Source: Plutella xylostella (lineage: Eukaryota > Arthropoda > Insecta > Lepidoptera > Plutellidae). From it: 64,000 nucleotides of DNA. Position 1 is the stretch's first letter. Every line of letters begins with the position of its first letter. The DNA lies in contig NC_064008.1 in the NCBI RefSeq assembly GCF_932276165.1, forward strand, positions 3,043,001 to 3,107,000, given 5' to 3'. The notes under the pieces were generated by a model, which did no database searches, had not been told where the DNA came from, and worked only from the letters and a program-made list of their open reading frames with translations. A program made the translations under genes and the position numbers. Below are positions 1 through 8,500 of this stretch, piece by piece.

Positions 1-23
1 ATATGAGCAGAGCTAACTACTTA

Positions 24-2954
24 TCACAGCCATGCATTAACGTCCTCTAAGTAATCATCAATTTTATAATAAGCTTTTTTCCTGAGTTTCTCTTTAATGT
101 AACACTTAAACTTATTCTCTGGCATTTGAGCAACTTCTGCTGGAAGCTTATTATAAAATCTAATACAGTACCCTAAAAACGATTTATTAACTTTCGCCAG
201 ACGCATCGCTGGAAAAGCCAGCTTATGCTTGTTCCTAGTATTAATGTCATGATTACTGCCAATTGTATCAAAAGTTGAAATATTCTTTCGTACATACATT
301 AAATTGGAAAAAATGAACTGACATGGAACTGTAAGGATGTTAATTTCTTTAAATAGTTCTCTCAATGAATCCCTGGAACCAAGTTTGTATATAGAGCGGA
401 TGGCTCTTTTCTGTAATACAAATATAGTTTCAATATCAGCTGCTCTACCCCAAAGCAAAATGCCATACGATAATAAGCTGTGGAAATAACTAAAGTAAAC
501 TAATCTGGCGGTTTCAACGTCGGTCAGCTGTCTAATTTTCCGTACAGCAAAAGCTGCGGAGCTCAACCTTCCAGACAATTTTTCAATGTGAGGTCCCCAC
601 TGTAACTTTGAATCTATAGTCATCCCAAGAAAGACAGTATCATTTACTAGGTCCAATTTATTCCCATCTAGAATAATGTTAGTATCGCATTGTCTAACAT
701 TCGGCAGTGTAAATTTAATACATTTCGTTTTCTTAGAATTCAATAGAAGATTATTAACGGTAAACCAATCGTGTATGTCAGATAGAATTGAATTAATTTC
801 ATTAAAATTATTTTCTCTTCTTTTAACTTTAAAAAGCAAAGAAGTATCGTCAGCAAATAAAACTATATTAGTCAATTTTTCAACCATAAAAGGCAAGTCA
901 TTAATATAAATGAGGAATAAAAATGGTCCTAGAATAGATCCTTGAGGGACGCCTATTTTTACATGAGCCCCCTGTGATTTAGTATTGTTAATATCGACCC
1001 TTTGTTGTCTCTTGTCTAAATATGAAGATATCAAATCTAAAGCCTTTCCTCCTATTCCATAGTATCTAAGTTTCGAAATTAAAGTCTGATGGTCTACACA
1101 ATCAAACGCCTTCGACAGATCACAGAAGACTCCAATAGCATCGTGATGGTCTTCCCAGGCGTCAAATATGTGCTTAATCAACGCAGTACCGGCATCGGCT
1201 GTTGATTTGCCTTTTGTAAAACCATACTGCTGGCTATGAAACAATCGAGCATCATTGAAATGCAAAAGCATCTGACTGAGTATGACCCTCTCAAATATTT
1301 TACTCAAAACTGGAAGAACCGAGACAGGCCTGAAATTTGCAGGGTCCTCCATATCCCCACTTTTGAACAGAGGTATAATTTTACTAAATTTCATAAGATC
1401 TGGGAACACACCTTCAGCGATACATTTATTAAAGATGTTAGCCAAAATTGGGGCGATTTTATTAATAATAGAAAGAACAAATTTAACTGACATTCCCCAC
1501 AAGTCTTCAGTTTTCTTCATATTTAATGACTTAAATGTTTTTATAATAGTTAATGTATTAATATATCTGAATTTAAATTCCTTATCGGTTGAAGGTGCGT
1601 TCTCCTTCGTCAGGGTTTCAGCTGCTGCAGCCGAAGAATCCAGGTTACACGTAGTCTCTAAAGGAATGTTCGTAAAAAACTCTTCAAAGACCCTCGCCAC
1701 CGCATCATTCGATGTTATAATGTCATTGCCTACCTTCAAAGATAAATTTGTCTCGCGTGTTCGATTCTTCCCCGTTTCGTTATTAATAATAGTCCAAATG
1801 GCCTTAGATTTGTTAGCAGAGTCTTTAATCTTGTTATTAATAAACATTGTCTTCGCACAGTGACAGACACATTTATACATCTTGCTATATTTCTTCACAT
1901 AAGATTGAAAGTCAGGTCGGAGTATGAATGTTTTCATCTCATACAGATCATATAATGTCGCCCTGCTTTTGCGAATACCCTCTGTAGCCCAGTCACAAAA
2001 TTTAATTTTATTGTCAATCAAAACTTCCTTCGTTTCAAAATTACTCTCAAACTCATCAGCTATTATCTTAAACAAGTTACTATACATCTCATTAGAATTG
2101 CAATCTAATTTAACATTCGGAAGTTTTTCGTCTAGTTTCTTCAAGTAATTGTCAATTTTCTTTGTAGTAATCGGTCTGCATCTCACCTTAGTTTTATTTG
2201 TCTTGTCAGTGTTTACTAAGGTAATGGTCTGCCCACTGTGGTCTGACCTCAGACAATTAATCACACTACTGTCTTTAAACTCACAGTTACAGAATATGTT
2301 ATCTAGACAAGTGGCTGACGTGGGTGTAATTCTAGTTGGTTCCAGAAAAACATTAAAAAGATTAAATGATTTAAAAAGTAACAACAATTTCGACCTATTA
2401 GGAGAGTCACCTAATAGGTCAACATTAAAGTCACCACACACTATTACTTCCTTTTTACTATTGGAAGCTAACCTTAGAACATCCTCCATGACAGTCTCAA
2501 AGGTAATAAAATCACCAGTAGGTGGCCTGTAGGTACATACTATTATATACTTATTAAGCTCTGCACATGAAATTTCTATATGGTGTTTAACAGAAAGAGC
2601 AACTATATCCTTTCGTTCTTTACATTTACAATTTTCTTTAAGAAATATAAGTGACCCACCATGCTCGTTGATATTTCTGTTAAAACAGCTTATAAGTTTG
2701 TAATTTTTTAATTGGAACATCATTTTATTCTCGTCTAACCAATGTTCTGTGATACATAAACAATCAATGTTAAATTTTTCCGAAAATAGTTCTATTTCTA
2801 ACAATTTAGAAGAAATACTCTGAATATTCTGATGTACCAATTTAAATTCATTCTTAAATGTCTTGTCCTTCGATAGTTTTGAGCCGAGAGAGCAGTGAAC
2901 TGAATCAATCTTTATATCAACGCTATGATGCTCTCCCGTTGTCTGAAAATCTAA
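24..2954 (-). CDS. LINE ORF2: endonuclease and reverse transcriptase
   Basis: This is a polyprotein of about 976 residues if entered from ORF1 by a -1 shift. An apurinic-type endonuclease comes first (CITEHWLDE, then GDFNVDLLGDS, then the SDH motif in LRSDHSG). The reverse transcriptase follows, with FRPVSVLPVLSKIFER, SKAFDCVDH, GVPQGSILGP and the catalytic FADD box about 660 residues into the endonuclease-RT part. The C-terminal tail has no RNase H. The frame is intact to a TGA at 24-26. There is no AUG before the endonuclease starts: the first Met (in DENKMM) is already inside the domain and the upstream codons are TTG, AAA and TTT. Translation therefore needs frameshifting, reinitiation or a non-AUG start. 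The family replicates by target-primed reverse transcription. Confidence 0.88.
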   Translation of the reverse strand, partial: LDFQTTGEHHSVDIKIDSVHCSLGSKLSKDKTFKNEFKLVHQNIQSISSKLLEIELFSEKFNIDCLCITEHWLDENKMMFQLKNYKLISCFNRNINEHGGSLIFLKENCKCKERKDIVALSVKHHIEISCAELNKYIIVCTYRPPTGDFITFETVMEDVLRLASNSKKEVIVCGDFNVDLLGDSPNRSKLLLLFKSFNLFNVFLEPTRITPTSATCLDNIFCNCEFKDSSVINCLRSDHSGQTITLVNTDKTNKTKVRCRPITTKKIDNYLKKLDEKLPNVKLDCNSNEMYSNLFKIIADEFESNFETKEVLIDNKIKFCDWATEGIRKSRATLYDLYEMKTFILRPDFQSYVKKYSKMYKCVCHCAKTMFINNKIKDSANKSKAIWTIINNETGKNRTRETNLSLKVGNDIITSNDAVARVFEEFFTNIPLETTCNLDSSAAAAETLTKENAPSTDKEFKFRYINTLTIIKTFKSLNMKKTEDLWGMSVKFVLSIINKIAPILANIFNKCIAEGVFPDLMKFSKIIPLFKSGDMEDPANFRPVSVLPVLSKIFERVILSQMLLHFNDARLFHSQQYGFTKGKSTADAGTALIKHIFDAWEDHHDAIGVFCDLSKAFDCVDHQTLISKLRYYGIGGKALDLISSYLDKRQQRVDINNTKSQGAHVKIGVPQGSILGPFLFLIYINDLPFMVEKLTNIVLFADDTSLLFKVKRRENNFNEINSILSDIHDWFTVNNLLLNSKKTKCIKFTLPNVRQCDTNIILDGNKLDLVNDTVFLGMTIDSKLQWGPHIEKLSGRLSSAAFAVRKIRQLTDVETARLVYFSYFHSLLSYGILLWGRAADIETIFVLQKRAIRSIYKLGSRDSLRELFKEINILTVPCQFIFSNLMYVRKNISTFDTIGSNHDINTRNKHKLAFPAMRLAKVNKSFLGYCIRFYNKLPAEVAQMPENKFKCYIKEKLRKKAYYKIDDYLEDVNAWL

Positions 2955-2960
2955 TTTAAA
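2885..2960 (-). promoter_or_regulatory. Candidate -1 frameshift site (slippery heptamer plus stem-loop)
   Basis: On the minus strand the last sense codons of ORF1 are GAT TTA AAT followed by TAG. T TTA AAT (2954-2960) is a canonical X-XXY-YYZ heptamer in the ORF1 zero frame. Slipping by -1 enters the ORF2 frame exactly, which stays open from there. After a 15-nt spacer, 2929-2938 can pair with 2885-2894 in a 10-bp stem (one G-U pair, 34-nt loop). The spacer is longer than the usual 5-9 nt. Confidence 0.55.
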
Positions 2961-4858
2961 TCTACTGTACTATTTTCAGTATTACTACTGACGGTGTCAA
3001 TAGGGACACAAGTTTTCTTCGTTATAATGCTTATAACTGAGTTAATAAGAGGAGCTACTTCTGTAGCTAAACGTCGTTTCTGATTTAAGGACAGAAATAA
3101 ACTGTCCCAGGTCAACTTAAAATTATCTACATACAAATTAGTATCAAAGAAATTGATACAGTCAGATTTATAACACGCATTGTACATATTTTTATTTAGG
3201 CTACATGTCATATAATTGTATTTGTCAGGCAGTGTGCAAGAATAAGGAAATGCACAAACAAATATATGTTTTGCAGGAATGCTTTCTAATATAGCAAAAC
3301 TTCTATTTATATCAGAATTTGACACACCTAAACTATTTCCCACCATAATTAATATAGTAGTTTTTTCGGTGTACGACCTCTCTGAGATCAGTTGTACTAT
3401 TTGTGCGAATGAAAGTTCTGGGTAACAATGATTAACAACATTTCCAGTAACATGATTACCCAACATGTGCCCGAAATCCTTGCCAAGCCTATCGGAGTAT
3501 ACAACTGTGCTGTAATCCTTGGCTGAACTGCTACTACTTGTATCAGTAGTAAGCCTTGTCAAGTAAGTGGGTGACATCTTAGGTAACTGCTTATTACCTA
3601 CTATTCTACTAGCTGCCTGAGCATAGGTGGGTATCCTATGTAATTTATTATTGGAGGTCGGAAAAACATCTGCTGTAGCCGATTTACTCTGGATGACCCT
3701 TGAGGATGGCGTGGCCGTCGGGAGGCTGGTGGTGGCCCTCGGGAGGATGGTGGTGGCCCTCGGGAGGATGGTGGTGGTCCCCGAGAGTCTGGTGGTGATC
3801 CCCGAGAGTCCAGTGGTGGCCAACGGGATGCTGTTTGTGGCCTCCGAGGTGGTGGTGGCCCTCGGGAGGATGGTGGTGGTCCCCGAGAGTCCAGTGGTGG
3901 CCAGCGGGATGCTGTTTTTGGCCTCCGAGGTGGTGGTGGCCCTCGGGAGGATGGTGGTGGTCCCCGAGAGTCCAGTGGTGGCCAGCGGGATGCTGTTTGT
4001 GGCCTCCGAGGTGGTGGTGGTGGCCTCCGGAGATGCGGTGGTGGCTTCAGCAGGTGAAGACTTCTCCGGCAGCATCTCAACCCGAACTAAGCCCACACTA
4101 CTCAGCACCAGCAGCTGGTTTTCGTATTCCAGAGTTCTCTGTTCTAGGGCAGACTTCAGTGTGGCCAGCCTAGACTGTAGCATAGCCATGTTGAACTCGC
4201 ATTCTTGGTTGTTGTCTGCGAGCTTCTGGTTGTAGTCTGACATCTCTTGTTCATATTTATTCACCAGTAGTTGAAGTCTCACTCTATCCTTTGTCAATGG
4301 AAGGTGCGTCTTATGCTTTTTCAATGCTCGCTCAGACTTCCTGATATATTTCTTTATTTTAATATATTTTTTAAGCCTGTTTGCACCTGTGATATTGGTT
4401 GATTTTCTTGGAGTTGTGAGGTCTATTGTTGGCATAGGGGTGGGGTGTAGGGTGACTAATTCATCGTACAATGCCATTGTCTTATCTGTTTCCTTGCTTG
4501 CATGTGCTTCATTTATTTGCTGGATCTCTGCGTGTGCTTCAGCCAATTGCTGCTCTAGGCTATAGATCTTAGACAAGGCAGCTTCATGTAAATCCTGACA
4601 CTCTTTGTATGATCTAAGTACAATCTGTAGCTCATCACATTTGCCTTGCAAGTCTTGGTATTGGATGTCCATTTCAGCTATGTCATTCTTTAAGTCCGAG
4701 TTCTTTTTTAAAAGGGAATCAAATTCCTTTTCATTGTCCTCCCGCTCTGCCATCAGTTGGCTTGAGAGGTCACGAGATGCCTTGAGATCCTCCAAAGCTG
4801 TCCTCAGCTGGATCTCCAGGTCACGGCTCTGCACCTTCCGGGTCGTCATCCTCGACAT
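2951..4858 (-). CDS. LINE ORF1: coiled coil, Thr-rich repeat, SGNH-like C-terminus
   Basis: The first ATG (MSRMTTRK) is at 4858; the open frame runs slightly further upstream without an ATG. From the N-terminus there are heptad-rich segments (about residues 15-125 and 170-250), then a Ser/Thr/Pro-rich block of three 27-residue repeats. A C-terminal domain follows with the layout of the SGNH/GDSL esterase found in CR1-type ORF1 proteins. The block I equivalent reads YSDRLGKDF and the block III equivalent IMVGNSLG. If this alignment is right, the nucleophilic Ser and the oxyanion Asn are both replaced, so the domain may only bind RNA or lipid. The protein ends DLN-stop, at the slippery site for ORF2. 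ORF1 proteins of this group are thought to bind RNA in the RNP. Confidence 0.75.
   Translation of the reverse strand: MSRMTTRKVQSRDLEIQLRTALEDLKASRDLSSQLMAEREDNEKEFDSLLKKNSDLKNDIAEMDIQYQDLQGKCDELQIVLRSYKECQDLHEAALSKIYSLEQQLAEAHAEIQQINEAHASKETDKTMALYDELVTLHPTPMPTIDLTTPRKSTNITGANRLKKYIKIKKYIRKSERALKKHKTHLPLTKDRVRLQLLVNKYEQEMSDYNQKLADNNQECEFNMAMLQSRLATLKSALEQRTLEYENQLLVLSSVGLVRVEMLPEKSSPAEATTASPEATTTTSEATNSIPLATTGLSGTTTILPRATTTSEAKNSIPLATTGLSGTTTILPRATTTSEATNSIPLATTGLSGITTRLSGTTTILPRATTILPRATTSLPTATPSSRVIQSKSATADVFPTSNNKLHRIPTYAQAASRIVGNKQLPKMSPTYLTRLTTDTSSSSSAKDYSTVVYSDRLGKDFGHMLGNHVTGNVVNHCYPELSFAQIVQLISERSYTEKTTILIMVGNSLGVSNSDINRSFAILESIPAKHIFVCAFPYSCTLPDKYNYMTCSLNKNMYNACYKSDCINFFDTNLYVDNFKLTWDSLFLSLNQKRRLATEVAPLINSVISIITKKTCVPIDTVSSNTENSTVDLN
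3824..4060 (-). repeat. 81-bp in-frame minisatellite in ORF1
   Basis: The unit recurs at 81-bp steps (cores at 3824, 3905 and 3986) and encodes a 27-residue Ser/Thr/Pro-rich, mucin-like repeat (SIPLATTGLSGTTTILPRAT core). Further shortened units extend towards 3720. The length is a multiple of three, so copy number can vary without breaking ORF1. Confidence 0.85.
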
Positions 4859-4890
4859 GTCTGAAACCACCCGGGGTTACCCGTTAGTAT

Positions 4891-5502
4891 GTTGATAGGT
4901 AGAATTGAGAGGATGTTTATCCAAGATATATACAAAATAACCCTCTTTAGGTATAACTTGATCAAACCAATCAAAACTTGATATATTGTAAGTCTATGTA
5001 AAAATGATCAAAAGGTAACTTATTTGTTAGTTATCATATACAATGTAGTCATGAACACAAACTATGGGTGGGGAGGGAGTAATATGCATAATGTGTTACT
5101 TAAATGAATAGGTACTCAGTGGTATTATTGACTTAGAATTATGTAAACTTTAAGCCAAAAAAAACAATCACTTGATCATTATTCAATGAAGTACTAATAC
5201 TAATAGCAATTAAGTAGGTGGAGACTATGGTATAGTAATAATAGGGAATAAGGGATACAAAAGCTAATAGAAAGTTTGAAAATTAGAAATGAAAACAACA
5301 GAGTTTGAAAATGACAAAGTCTAAAAGTGGGTTAAGGAAGTGTGAAAAACATTTCACGTATGCAGCAAACTAATGAATAATGATTAAATAATTTAGTGAT
5401 TATGATTTTAAATGAGTAATACTAGTAAAAATATGTAATTTTAACAATACTCCCCTGATAGATATCCGTTGGCAAATTCGAACTTTGACAGGTGCCGCTG
5501 CT
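4891..5502. other. AT-rich intergenic or 3-prime flanking DNA
   Basis: No coding frame or recognisable repeat was seen. It lies between the LINE ORF1 start and the candidate last exon of the THAP gene, and may hold the 5-prime UTR of the LINE. Confidence 0.4.
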
Positions 5503-5576
5503 TCAAATATCCGAGTCCCGTAAGTGTTTTATTTCAGGGTTTGAAGGCTTGTCTTCATTTGCACAGCTGTATAACA
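5503..5576 (-). CDS. Candidate terminal exon of the THAP gene
   Basis: An AG at 5577-5578 allows a phase-compatible join (A + TG) to the previous exon. This gives 24 codons rich in polar residues (CANEDKPSNPEIKHLRDSDI) ending in TGA at 5503-5505. The polypyrimidine tract is poor. A nearby stronger-looking AG (after TTATAC) is out of phase. Treat this as a hypothesis. Confidence 0.35.
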
Positions 5577-8500
5577 CTATATTCTTTAAGTTAACACTAG
5601 TTTTAAACGTAATTATACATTAAATTTAGTAATATTAAAATAAATTAAATCAGCTGGTTTTTTTGACACCCGGTTCGTAGGGTTGCCCAACTAAACAATT
5701 TCACTCTAATTGACTCTATATTAGTAAGTAGGTTACTACTACTTACTTTCATATTTTGGCTTGCCAGATGAAATTTCCTCAGCTGTAAATAAAGATGGTA
5801 CAGCCATGTAGTGCCTCCTTCCTCTTGTGAAACTTTTGGGTTCAAAATGCTTCAAACACACCTGAAATTTTCAATCATGTTAGACATAAGTATTACACAT
5901 AAAAATTGATTGTATCCAAGGGTGATGTACCAACTGAATGTTAAATAAATGTATCCATGCCATCTAGAACACCCTGGGCAGTCAGTGACAACATATTATC
6001 TGACTGGCTAATCCTTTCACCCCGGGGACATGTGACACTAACACCAAAAGTATGAAATGTATCTTACTGATATACCTAAAAGATAAGGAGTGATGGTAGC
6101 TCAATCCGGTAAGCGCCCACTTCTCACACCAGAGATGTGGGTTCAAATCCAATAGGTATAGGTAGGTAAGTACCAATGAGTTCTTTGAATTTCAATACAA
6201 TGTATAATCTTATGGCGAAGGGAAACACTGTGAGGAATCCTGTACAATATGTCTAGATTGTGTACCCTAAGTACATTGTAGTCATTCAAAGACGGCTATA
6301 CAGGGTGTTGCAAAATTGGTATATCAAGCCGAAAAGGGTCCACACAACTCGTTCTGGAAAAGTCATTGGCGATGTCAGATTTGGGCGCACGAATAAAAAA
6401 AAGTTCCATACAAAACTTAATCCATATTTTATTTGTAACTTTTTTGGCAACCCTAATTTTTTTTATGTTAGCCCTGGTACCCCACTTCCGTATAACTACA
6501 TGTACATACATCACATGCCACGCGAGCACCTTATGACCCTAGTACCCCACTTTTGTATAAGTATTAGATATAGCACACACCGCGCGCCGCATGACCTCCT
6601 GGCTGGCGGACACGGCCCGTCCCTAGTACATTTTTTTACGGTTTTGTATCTTTACCAACCTAAAGTACTGAATAAAAAATTAGGACAGGTATTAATATTA
6701 AACATACCTCTCCAATCCAAAAGTAGGTAACAGCAATATCCTCCGGTATTGCACTGACACAATAACGACGACACATTGTTTTTGTCATTCACTGCTATCA
6801 CTTTACACTTAATTCCTTGGTAGGTAGGTATTAAAACGATCTTTTAGCGAAATAATAACTTAGCACTTTCACTTTTTCACTGCTCGCTATCAAAAAAGTT
6901 CGATGACGCAACCACACGAAATTTAGAATAGAATAGAATACTACTTTATTGACTTAAAAACAATTTACACAAAAGTTCATTATTATTCACCGTAGGAACC
7001 TCACGCGCCGAACTCATAGAAAGGGTTCAATGTGTCGACCTTGTTGCTGGATACACAGCCTGGTGCGTCGGCGCACAGAATCCACCGCGCGACGGATCAT
7101 GGGCGGGTCGATGCCGGCAAAAGCATCGACTATCCGCTGCCGCATTTGCTCTTCTGTGCCACACTCGACTGCGTAAACAGTGGTCTTCACGTGACCCCAC
7201 AAAAAAAAGTCCAGCGGCAGAAAACGAGACGCGGAGCGAAGTCCCTGACCGTCAGCTCCTGCGTCTTACGCAGGTGGTACGGATGCTGGCCGTCCCGGTT
7301 CAGCGTGCGCCACACGGTCCAGTGGTCAACGCCAAGTACAGCGGCGGCGCGGCGGGTGCTCCGGGTGGGGTCCTCGGCGAAGTGCTGGAGGATGTGTTCG
7401 TCGATGACTCCGTGCCGGTCGGCGACGGGCCTCCCTCCTGGGTTCCGCTCGCGGACCGAGCCAGTCCTGTGCAGGCCGGCGGTTCACCACGCGACGGAAG
7501 CAGGGGTACGAGGGCAGGCGCCTCGGTGCTGCCACATCCACATATCGGTCCCTGTACAGCTCACGGGCTGCCCAAAGGTTTCCGCGACACTCCCCCACAC
7601 ACATCACCATGTCGTAGTATTCAGCGTTCGTGTATTCAGCCATCTCGCGAAAACTTAAACAACACTAACGACTCGCGATGCACTTTGCAAATGAAGATTT
7701 TCTTTACACTAGTAAACTTTTTCCTAGCGATGCGCGATTATAAATGATACTACATTAATTATTCGATTATTACAATCATTCGATTATTCGATTATCATTT
7801 TAGAGTATTACTAATCATTTACCACTACTTTTGTATCGCTACTTATTCGTCGCTACTTTTTCATTTACTATTTATTCATCGCTACTTTTGCATTTACTAA
7901 TCATTTACCACTACTTTTGTATCGCTACTTATTCGTCGCTACTTTTTCATTTACTATTTATTCATCGCTACTTTTGCATTTACTAATCATTTACCACTAC
8001 TTTTGTATCGCTACTTATTCGTCGCTACTTTTTCAGATTATCAAATTATTTCTTACGTTTTAGTGGTTTTTTGAAGTCGGTTTTTAATTTTTTTTAATTA
8101 TTTACATGTAACATCATTGATTCAGTATACTGTGCCAAATTATGGTAGGAAAGTTGTTTTTAGGAATAGATGAATGAACTAACTAAGTACTTACCGGTAT
8201 AAACCCTGCTTATTTTGACATTTTGTAAATAGTCCGATTAAAAAAACTAAATCAATTGAAACTACCTATTAATTTTATTTTATTATATTATAAGTAGGTA
8301 CTTACATAGGTATATTATATTTATAAAGAAAAAAACTAGGTAATTAATATATAATATAACACTGCTAAAAACATCCCTTAGGTACCTAGGTACTTTCACA
8401 GATTTATAATGGTTTAAAAACCAAACTATTTGTTATTCGATATTCCCTAGTAGTGTCCGTTAGACACCCCGTCTTAGCGGCGCCCTGCCCCCGTAGGTAT

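Larger units (their letters stand above)
1..4890 (-). mobile_element. CR1-group non-LTR retrotransposon (LINE), ORF1 plus ORF2
   Basis: Two long open frames lie head to tail on the minus strand: ORF1 (about 636 residues) and then ORF2 (endonuclease-reverse transcriptase). The 3-prime UTR and tail run off the start of the window, and the 5-prime boundary near 4.9 kb is uncertain because no target-site duplication can be tested. Both frames are free of stops over their full length, so this copy is young. The coiled-coil plus SGNH-like ORF1 points to the CR1/L2/Daphne group, but the clade is not resolved. It may lie in, or just downstream of, the THAP gene at 5.5-15.4 kb on the same strand. Confidence 0.85.

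Noticed and set aside
3601..4235. Long opposing and overlapping frames (up to 202 codons) across the ORF1 repeat
   Set aside because: They are antisense or shifted readings of the 81-bp minisatellite; low complexity and no start or domain support.
7032..7747. Plus-strand frames of 157-208 codons
   Set aside because: GC-rich antisense shadow of the minus-strand transposase relic, whose motifs are recognisable.
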